Below, piece by piece: positions 7,560 through 12,550 of a DNA stretch of 12,550 bases (within the stretch, counting starts at the first letter, position 1; each line of letters opens with the position of its first letter). A model generated the notes under the pieces. The model was not told the DNA's origin. It saw only the letters and a list, made by a program, of their open reading frames with translations, and ran no database searches. Location of the stretch: assembly GCA_002297815.1 (NCBI GenBank), contig DBKH01000005.1, forward strand, positions 1 through 12,550, given 5' to 3'. This DNA is from Bacteroidales bacterium UBA755 (lineage in GTDB: Bacteria; Bacteroidota; Bacteroidia; Bacteroidales; UBA932). A program made the translations under genes and the position numbers.

Positions 7560-7574
7560 TGCAACATTGTTGCA
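7560..7574. promoter_or_regulatory. Perfect 7-1-7 palindrome, candidate Fur/Zur-type operator
   Basis: TGCAACA-T-TGTTGCA is a perfect inverted repeat with the 7-1-7 geometry used by Fur-family dimers. It is the clearest palindrome in the divergent region between the Fur-family gene and the metal-locus genes. Its right arm contains the TTG (7570-7572) that fits as the -33 element of the plus-strand promoter, so a bound repressor would block RNA polymerase. The geometry and position are seen; binding by the neighbouring regulator is inferred. Confidence 0.65.
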
Positions 7575-7600
7575 TTTTACATAAACAATCACTAATTTCG
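7570..7600 (+). promoter_or_regulatory. Promoter for the His/Cys-rich protein and metal locus
   Basis: TTG (7570-7572) is followed after 20 bp by TAATTTCG (7593-7600), a one-mismatch version of the TAnnTTTG -7 box. The start codon is at 7612, giving a very short leader. The -33 part overlaps the palindrome at 7560-7574. Confidence 0.5.
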
Positions 7601-7611
7601 CTGCCGAAAAG

Positions 7612-7938
7612 ATGAGAAAGACAAAAATCATAACCGCTTTGGTTCTCCTGCTGGCAATGATGCCGGTGAGCATCGTGAAGGTAGCACACTTCCACGAGCT
7701 TGAGGTGGCTATGGAATCTCATCAGGACATTCCGGAGCATTCGAACAGCGGGCACTGTGAGGACACCTGCCCTATCTGTCACTTCGTAGCGACTCCTTTT
7801 GTCGGCACGCCAGCACTGCGCCTGGATGTCATCTGCACTCTGATTTTCGAGGAGCCGGAAATCGAGCTGCGGACCGGAATCAGACCGGCCGAGACACTTG
7901 CGCATTCGCTTCGCGCTCCACCTGTGATCTTTTCGTGA
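7612..7938 (+). CDS. Small exported His/Cys-rich protein, likely metal-binding
   Basis: The 108-residue product starts with a short basic region and a hydrophobic segment (about 6-24), either a signal peptide or a membrane anchor. Next comes a cluster of possible metal ligands: H26, H28, H37, H43, H48, C49, C53, C56 and H57, ending in the CEDTCPICHF motif. The C-terminal half (60-108) has no recognisable domain. The layout recalls small DUF2946-like envelope proteins with CPxC motifs, but the similarity is loose and I do not claim membership. It is the first gene after the candidate operator and lies 159 bp before the receptor gene, so a periplasmic metal-buffering or hand-over role is an inference. 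An overlapping minus-strand frame (7546-8007) was rejected because it lacks any domain or promoter support. Confidence 0.75.
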   Translation: MRKTKIITALVLLLAMMPVSIVKVAHFHELEVAMESHQDIPEHSNSGHCEDTCPICHFVATPFVGTPALRLDVICTLIFEEPEIELRTGIRPAETLAHSLRAPPVIFS

Positions 7939-7984
7939 ATCCGCCTTGGCTTGTCTGCCAGGAGTAAGTGACATATCCAAGCTA

Positions 7985-8066
7985 TTCTTAGGAATTACTA
8001 AAGTCAAACAAATTTTGGTTTTAGTGTTCTATGCCCCCAATAATCATCAGGCAACAGCCCTAAGAA
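7985..8066. repeat. Inverted repeat flanking the receptor leader
   Basis: TTCTTAGG (7985-7992) and CCTAAGAA (8059-8066) are perfect 8-bp complements 66 bp apart in the 159-bp gap before the receptor gene. As RNA they could close a long stem around the leader. No known riboswitch core was recognised, and no clear TAnnTTTG promoter was found in this gap. May be coincidental. Confidence 0.3.
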
Positions 8067-8097
8067 ATAGTCAATCAGAACAATAGAAAAGATCAAG

Positions 8098-10305
8098 ATG
8101 AAAAGGAATACAGCGGTTTCCGCTCTTCCACTCCTCATCCTGCTTTGCCTCGCATCCGGAAAATTGAATGCGGAAGTTTACGGCACGCCAATAAAAGAAA
8201 CAGAGCCACCGGACACAATCAAACGCGTGGCCGCGGCCGACACTGTCAGATCAAGAAAAGGCGGGACTTTGGACGAGGCGGTGGTGACAGGATTCAGCAG
8301 CGAGAAGGAAGTACAGATGCGTTCCTCCCTAAGCACTGTAAAAGCGGACAGGAAATACATTGAGGAAAACTTCGGGGGCTCGCTTATGCAGAGCCTGTCA
8401 AGGATTCCCGGCGTCAAAGCCTCGGTGATCGGCTCCGGAGAATCCAAGCCCATCATAAGAGGCCTGGGTGCGAACAGGATACTCGTGGCCGAGAACGGAA
8501 TCAAGCACGAGGGGCAGCAATGGGGAGACGACCACGGACTTGAGACCGATCAGTTCGGTGTTGAGAGCGTGGAGGTTGTCAAAGGGCCGGCGGCACTCGC
8601 CTACGGCTCGGACGCTATCGGTGGGATGATCAACCTCAAGAGCGGCATCATTCCGTCCAAGCGTTTCGGGGGAAGTGTCAACTTGTTCGCCCGAAGCAAT
8701 AACGAGTCAATCGGAGCGACAGGGAAAATCAGTGGCGGCAATGGGAGATTTTGGTATAAAGCTAACGGAACGTTTATAAACTATGCTGATTACAAGGTTC
8801 CGGCTGACAGCATCCAGTACTATTCCTACTACATAAAGCTGCACAACAGTCGCCTCCGCAACACATCGGGCAGGGAGGCGGACGGCAGCCTGGCTATTGG
8901 ATACGAGGGTGATGACTGGAGGACATCCCTGCGGATAAGCAACGTGAACACTAAGAGCGGATTCTTCGCTGACGCGCACGGACTTGAGGTGCGGATGTCA
9001 GACATTGACTACGATGCATCAAGACGAGACATAGACTTGCCATACCACTCTGTGAGCCACATCTTTGTGTCAAACCATACCGAATGGAGATGGAATCGGG
9101 GGACGTTGGCGGCAGACCTTGGGTGGCAGAACAACCGGCAGAGGGAATATTCAGAACCAGTCTCACACGGTTATATGCCCACTCCCCCTGACGCCCTTGA
9201 ACGGAGCTTCAGAAAGAACACCTTCACCTCCGCCGTCAATGTCCGCCAGGCTTTCGGGACGAGCACACTGAATATGGGAGCAAACGCGGAGTGCCAGGTC
9301 AACCGTAAAGGAGGCTGGGGGTTCATCCTTCCTGATTTCGAGCGGAAAGCATTCGGAGCGTACGTGACCGACCGCACCGTGGTCAACGAGAATCTCATCC
9401 TGAGCGGTGGCATAAGGTACGACTATGGCGACGTTAACATCCATAGCTACAAAGACTGGTTCAAGACACCTACAGCGGACGGTGACTCAGTCTATATGGA
9501 ACGCTCGTCGGATTTCAGCAAAAGATTCAGCAGCATAACTTGGTCAGCAGGTGTTAACGGCCGCATAGGTGATTTCGCCCTCAAGGCGAACATAGGCAAG
9601 AGTTTCCGGATGCCGATAGCCAAGGAACTCGGAATGGACGGAGTGAACTACAGCATTTTCCGCTACGAGCAAGGCAATGCCGGTCTGAGACCGGAGGAAT
9701 CCTATCAGATAGACGCGGGAGTTGTCTTCGAACGTGGTCCGGTGGAGGCTTCCTTCACCCCTTATGCGAATTACTTTCCCAACTACATCTACCTCAATCC
9801 GACATCCGATTATAAAGAGGGGCTACAATTATATTACTACACGCAAAGCCGCGTCTTCCGCTGGGGTTTCGAGGCATCGCTCAAATGGCGGTTCCTCCGC
9901 GACTTTGAGTTTGACGCAGACGGTGAGTACCTCTATTCACGGCAACTCAGCGGTGAGAAGAAAGGATATTCACTGCCGATGTCCCCTCCGTGGTCCGCTT
10001 CCGCCAGACTGCGATACAATCTTCCGGCAGAGGATGAGACCAAAGGAGGGTTCGCGGCCATTGAATATGTTGTCGTGGGAAGCCAGAATGAGGTCGTGCC
10101 TCCTGAAGAACCGACTCCGGGGCACCAGATCATAAACCTCTCCGCAGGAAAATCATTCCCGCTTGGCAAAGACCAGCTTCGCATCACGCTCCGCTGCGAC
10201 AATCTCCTCGGAGTCAGGTACTACGACCACACCAGCTACTACCGCCTGATCGGAGTGCCCGCCCCCGGCCGCGACATCACGCTGATGGCTGTCTGGAACT
10301 TTTAA
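8098..10305 (+). CDS. TonB-dependent outer-membrane receptor, probable metal uptake
   Basis: The 735-residue protein has a signal peptide (about 1-25), a TonB-box-like stretch DEAVVTGF (59-66), a plug domain (about 70-183) with IIRGLGANRILVAENGI and VEVVKGPAALAYGSDAIGG, and a beta-barrel to the terminal ...TLMAVWNF, whose final Phe is typical of outer-membrane insertion. It would import a substrate into the periplasm with TonB-ExbBD energy. The N-terminal carboxypeptidase-regulatory-like domain common in SusC-type receptors is missing and no SusD follows, so glycan uptake is unlikely. The plug segment GQQWGDDHGLETD (139-151) resembles the Asp/His-containing region of ZnuD-like zinc receptors. 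Together with the Fur-family regulator and His-rich lipoproteins this favours a divalent metal, best guess zinc; haem, copper or a siderophore remain possible. The start region is A-rich without Shine-Dalgarno. Confidence 0.9.
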   Translation: MKRNTAVSALPLLILLCLASGKLNAEVYGTPIKETEPPDTIKRVAAADTVRSRKGGTLDEAVVTGFSSEKEVQMRSSLSTVKADRKYIEENFGGSLMQSLSRIPGVKASVIGSGESKPIIRGLGANRILVAENGIKHEGQQWGDDHGLETDQFGVESVEVVKGPAALAYGSDAIGGMINLKSGIIPSKRFGGSVNLFARSNNESIGATGKISGGNGRFWYKANGTFINYADYKVPADSIQYYSYYIKLHNSRLRNTSGREADGSLAIGYEGDDWRTSLRISNVNTKSGFFADAHGLEVRMSDIDYDASRRDIDLPYHSVSHIFVSNHTEWRWNRGTLAADLGWQNNRQREYSEPVSHGYMPTPPDALERSFRKNTFTSAVNVRQAFGTSTLNMGANAECQVNRKGGWGFILPDFERKAFGAYVTDRTVVNENLILSGGIRYDYGDVNIHSYKDWFKTPTADGDSVYMERSSDFSKRFSSITWSAGVNGRIGDFALKANIGKSFRMPIAKELGMDGVNYSIFRYEQGNAGLRPEESYQIDAGVVFERGPVEASFTPYANYFPNYIYLNPTSDYKEGLQLYYYTQSRVFRWGFEASLKWRFLRDFEFDADGEYLYSRQLSGEKKGYSLPMSPPWSASARLRYNLPAEDETKGGFAAIEYVVVGSQNEVVPPEEPTPGHQIINLSAGKSFPLGKDQLRITLRCDNLLGVRYYDHTSYYRLIGVPAPGRDITLMAVWNF

Positions 10306-10339
10306 TGGCATCTATACAATAATACAACAAGCAAAAACA

Positions 10340-10359
10340 TCCTCCTGACTGCAGGAGGA
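10340..10359 (+). promoter_or_regulatory. Hairpin enclosing an AGGAGG sequence between receptor and lipoprotein genes
   Basis: TCCTCCTG - ACTG - CAGGAGGA forms a perfect 8-bp stem with a 4-base loop. The 3' arm contains AGGAGG, about 20 bases before the ATG at 10379, too far for ideal use. No T-run follows, so it is not a standard intrinsic terminator. It may stabilise or trim the polycistronic RNA or modulate translation of the downstream lipoprotein. Confidence 0.5.
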
Positions 10360-10378
10360 GTTGCAAAACTTTAAAATC

Positions 10379-10882
10379 ATGAGACACAAAATCAATCTAA
10401 TGACAATGTGCTTCTGTATAATCTCATCGTTCACCACGCTTATAGTGGCCGAAAGTTGCACAGGAGAAGACACGAAGGCTAAAGACCTGGAGAAGCCGGA
10501 GATTGTGGACGGGGAGGTTCCGTCACCGATTGACTGCGAGGTGTATCACATAGGGGATGAGATTCCGTTCCGTTACACATTCACGGACAACGGTGAGCTC
10601 GGAAACTTCAACTTGGAGATCCACCACAACTTCGACCACCACACTCACTCCACTTCCGCAGGCGACTGTCCTCTCGACCCCAAGAAGGATCCCGTCAACC
10701 CCTGGGTGTACAATCAGGATTTCGCCATCCCGGACGGGCAGAAATCGTACAACGCCAAGGTGGACATACCCATCCCGGAAGGCATCGACACAGGCGACTA
10801 TCATTTTATGGTACGGCTGACCGACAAAGCAGGTTGGCAACAACTGAAGGCGATCAGCATCAAGATAAGAGCAAAAGAGTAA
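10379..10882 (+). CDS. DUF4625-like lipoprotein with histidine cluster
   Basis: The 167-residue product begins with a hydrophobic signal segment ending at Cys27 (context VAESC, a relaxed lipobox), so surface or periplasmic lipid anchoring is likely. The rest is one immunoglobulin-like beta domain of the DUF4625 type, closing with GDYHFMVRLTDKAGW. A dense cluster H82, H83, H87, H88 and H90 lies in the middle of the domain, and C53 and C97 could form a disulfide. The ligand-rich patch and the location directly after the receptor gene suggest it captures metal or presents it to the receptor; this is inference, as the family has no established function. Start: the ATG at 10379 gives a normal lipoprotein leader. 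A TTG at 10361 is in frame but unlikely, and the ATG at 10400 would still leave a signal segment. Confidence 0.8.
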   Translation: MRHKINLMTMCFCIISSFTTLIVAESCTGEDTKAKDLEKPEIVDGEVPSPIDCEVYHIGDEIPFRYTFTDNGELGNFNLEIHHNFDHHTHSTSAGDCPLDPKKDPVNPWVYNQDFAIPDGQKSYNAKVDIPIPEGIDTGDYHFMVRLTDKAGWQQLKAISIKIRAKE

Positions 10883-10911
10883 TATTCAAAACAATTAAAA
10901 ATCAATTTATT

Positions 10912-11724
10912 ATGCGACTGATTAAATCTATTTCAGCAGCCACGATGCTGCTTGTAGCATTCTCGTTTGGGTTCACTTCCTGTGACAAAAACAATCACAC
11001 CCCCGACGAGCCTCAGGAGAACATCTCCGTGGAGGAACTTAAACTTGGGGAAAAGGATATTCCCGACAGCGGCATTGCCTTCGCCTATGGACACCTCTCC
11101 ATACAGGCCAAAATCAAAGTACTTGAAGGAACAATCGCTTCAATAAAAATGACAGCACAGCAGGAAGACGGAGGGCAGGGCAAGTTCGATGAGACTGAAC
11201 TGATCTCAGGTTATGACAAGGAGACGGGGGAACTGAAAGCGTTGATTCCCACCGATGACTATGAGCAGCTTCCGATGGACCAGCCAGTGGGGCAATACAA
11301 AATGAACCTCGTGATAACACTGGACAACGGTGAGTCAAAAGCAGTCACCGGACAGTTCCAGATAAGCGACAAGCCTTTTCTTGAGAACTTCGAGATGGGC
11401 AGCGGACACGGTGCGGAAGAGGTGAACAACCACACGGGAAGCCTTAAGACCGGGGATCTGCACGTGGAGGCCGATGTCTACTGCGTGATGAACCAGTTGA
11501 AGAGGATCACAGTCTTGATTACCTCCAAAGACGGCAAAACTGAAGTGGTGAACCAGACTTGGGACAAGTCACCCTACGCAGGCACGCGCAACACCACCTT
11601 CCACGAGCATCCGAAATTCCCGGAGGGCACCAAGCCGGGCGAATATCTCTTCAAGTTCACAGCTGAAGACAAGGAAGGCAACACCTGCACCAGAGAGTAC
11701 AATCTTACTTTGGTAAATGGATAA
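10912..11724 (+). CDS. DUF4625-like lipoprotein with two tandem domains
   Basis: The 270-residue product has a clean lipoprotein signal with FTSC lipobox (Cys24). After it come two apparently homologous beta-sandwich units (about 38-152 and 158-269). Both end in a similar strand pair, GQYKMNLVITLDNGESKAV (127-145) and GEYLFKFTAEDKEGNTCTRE (243-262), and both resemble the C-terminal part of the preceding lipoprotein (GDYHFMVRLTDKAGW). Histidines H166, H174, H184, H231 and H233 are mostly in the second unit. It lies 29 bp after the first lipoprotein gene with an A/T-rich start region, so the two are probably co-transcribed. A role in metal capture alongside the receptor is inferred from context. 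The frame stays open upstream to 10834, but the signal peptide fixes the start at 10912. Confidence 0.82.
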   Translation: MRLIKSISAATMLLVAFSFGFTSCDKNNHTPDEPQENISVEELKLGEKDIPDSGIAFAYGHLSIQAKIKVLEGTIASIKMTAQQEDGGQGKFDETELISGYDKETGELKALIPTDDYEQLPMDQPVGQYKMNLVITLDNGESKAVTGQFQISDKPFLENFEMGSGHGAEEVNNHTGSLKTGDLHVEADVYCVMNQLKRITVLITSKDGKTEVVNQTWDKSPYAGTRNTTFHEHPKFPEGTKPGEYLFKFTAEDKEGNTCTREYNLTLVNG

Positions 11725-11739
11725 CGGATTAGATCCGTT
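11723..11739 (+). terminator. Weak stem-loop at the end of the metal locus
   Basis: AACGGAT - TAG - ATCCGTT forms a 7-bp stem overlapping the stop codon of the tandem-domain lipoprotein. There is no T-run after it (CCATAAAAAC follows), so terminator function is tentative, but its place at the last gene of the series fits a transcript end. Confidence 0.35.
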
Positions 11740-11806
11740 CCATAAAAACAATCACAATAAATAGTTATTTCTGAATAGATCACTGTAAAAATCGCAAATT
11801 TTTATG

Positions 11807-11814
11807 TAAGTTTG
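11807..11814 (+). promoter_or_regulatory. -7 element for the C25-like gene
   Basis: TAAGTTTG matches TAnnTTTG exactly and lies 5 bp before the ATG at 11820, which predicts a leaderless or nearly leaderless mRNA. No good TTTG is seen at the -33 position. It suggests the downstream gene is transcribed separately from the metal locus. Confidence 0.45.
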
Positions 11815-11819
11815 CGGCC

Positions 11820-12550
11820 ATGGTTAGTAGTATTTTCAGACATCGCACGATATTCGTGCTGGCTGCGATGTTTTGCAGCATTATTTCCTCCGCAAGGCCA
11901 TCCGCCCGTACATCGGTCGCTGTGGTCACTGATTCTCTCACTTACTCTCACGCCTCTGCTGCCATAGAGGAGTACCTTTCAAGCATGCAGCTTGACGGCA
12001 AACGAGGCATTCTGCTCATAGACAGATGGGGCGTTCCTGACTCTCTGCGAGCGGCATTGAAGAACCTCTACGAAAACGAGTCTTTGGAAGGGGCGGTGCT
12101 TGTGGGAGATATTCCCGTTCCTATGATAAGGGATGCGCAGCACCTGAGTTCAGCGTTCAAAATGAATCAACAACGCGACTGGAAGAGTTCTAGTGTGCCA
12201 TCGGATCGATTCTATGACGATTTCAACTTGGAGTTCCGCTTTCTAAAGAGAGACGCTGACAAGCCAGAACTCTTCTACTATTCCTTGAGCGAGGATTCAC
12301 CGCAGAGGATCCGTTCCGCCATCTACACATCCAGAATCAAGCCCGCTGACAAGGACAATAAATATGAGCTCATTGACGCTTTCTTGAAGAAAGCTGTAAA
12401 AGCCAAGAAAGATGCCGCAGCCATCAATCATGTCCTATTCTTCGCTGGGCACGGTTACAATTCTGAATCAATGGTAGCCAGAATGGCTGAGTACAAGGCT
12501 CTTCACGAGCAGTTCCCTACTATTGAAAGTAATGGTGGGAAGGTGGATTT
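11820..12550 (+). CDS. Secreted caspase-fold (C25/gingipain-like) protein, 3' end cut by window
   Basis: An uninterrupted frame of 243 residues runs off the right edge. A basic N-terminus and hydrophobic segment (about 9-25, ending near SSARPSA) form a signal peptide. The body shows an alternating beta/alpha pattern with RGILLIDRWG (62-71), LEGAVLVGDIPVPMI (89-103), PSDRFYDDFNLEF (127-139) and HVLFFAGHGY (204-213). The last motif carries the His-Gly pair (H211, G212) that supplies the catalytic histidine in clan CD peptidases such as gingipains. The GDIP..PSDR..YD spacing is also seen in C25-like proteins. The catalytic Cys would lie beyond the window, so activity cannot be judged. It might be a sorted surface peptidase or an inactive relative. 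It is preceded by its own -7 element; a link to the metal locus is only positional. Confidence 0.7.
   Translation, partial: MVSSIFRHRTIFVLAAMFCSIISSARPSARTSVAVVTDSLTYSHASAAIEEYLSSMQLDGKRGILLIDRWGVPDSLRAALKNLYENESLEGAVLVGDIPVPMIRDAQHLSSAFKMNQQRDWKSSSVPSDRFYDDFNLEFRFLKRDADKPELFYYSLSEDSPQRIRSAIYTSRIKPADKDNKYELIDAFLKKAVKAKKDAAAINHVLFFAGHGYNSESMVARMAEYKALHEQFPTIESNGGKVD

Noticed and set aside
7546..8007. Minus-strand open frame (153 codons) across the small His/Cys-rich gene
   Set aside because: Low-complexity, basic translation with no domain; the plus-strand frame has a signal segment, clustered ligands and a promoter/operator.
7939..8097. Cobalamin riboswitch upstream of the TonB receptor
   Set aside because: The gap is short and I could not find the conserved B12-box core; only a simple inverted repeat is visible.
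8098..11724. SusC/SusD-type glycan uptake locus
   Set aside because: The receptor lacks the N-terminal carboxypeptidase-regulatory-like domain, the lipoproteins are not SusD-like in size or motifs, and no glycosidase is adjacent; the GH3 gene is on the other strand, 3 kb away.

Overview
The window reads as a chromosomal segment of a Bacteroidota member, most likely order Bacteroidales. The evidence is family content (TonB-dependent receptor, DUF4625-type lipoproteins, GH3 lipoprotein, gingipain-like secreted protein), several TAnnTTTG-type -7 promoter elements, and A-rich, mostly Shine-Dalgarno-poor start regions. A genus cannot be named from the sequence alone.

Left half (1-6085, all minus strand; read from high to low coordinates): a tightly packed run of six genes. 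These are a XerC/D-type tyrosine recombinase, a short ribosome hibernation factor (hpf), a secreted GH3 beta-glucosidase-type lipoprotein, DNA polymerase III delta (holA), and an ABC-2 type exporter pair (ATPase, then a permease cut by the window edge). Gaps are 2-11 bp and xerC overlaps hpf by 11 bp, so one transcription unit is likely. It mixes chromosome maintenance, ribosome dormancy, glycan hydrolysis and export.

Middle (6086-7085): a minus-strand integral membrane protein of the YczE/YitT type with a recognisable promoter. It is followed by about 265 bp without a gene, which holds a bulged inverted repeat and two imperfect 35-bp direct repeats at an exact 50-bp period.

Right half (7086-11724): a metal-homeostasis locus. 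A Fur-family regulator (minus) is divergent from a plus-strand series: a small exported His/Cys-rich protein, a TonB-dependent outer-membrane receptor, and two DUF4625-like lipoproteins, the first with a His cluster and the second apparently an internal duplication. The divergent intergenic region carries a perfect 7-1-7 palindrome (TGCAACA T TGTTGCA, 7560-7574) that overlaps the presumed -33 element of the plus-strand promoter, as expected for a Fur/Zur-type operator. My reading is a self-contained, probably zinc-responsive uptake system: the regulator represses the genes, the lipoproteins and small protein bind or deliver metal, and the receptor imports it through TonB. The metal identity is inference.

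Right edge (11820-12550): a separate plus-strand gene with its own -7 element encodes a signal-peptide-bearing protein resembling the caspase-like (clan CD, C25/gingipain) fold, with a visible Gly-His-Gly motif. It is truncated by the window.
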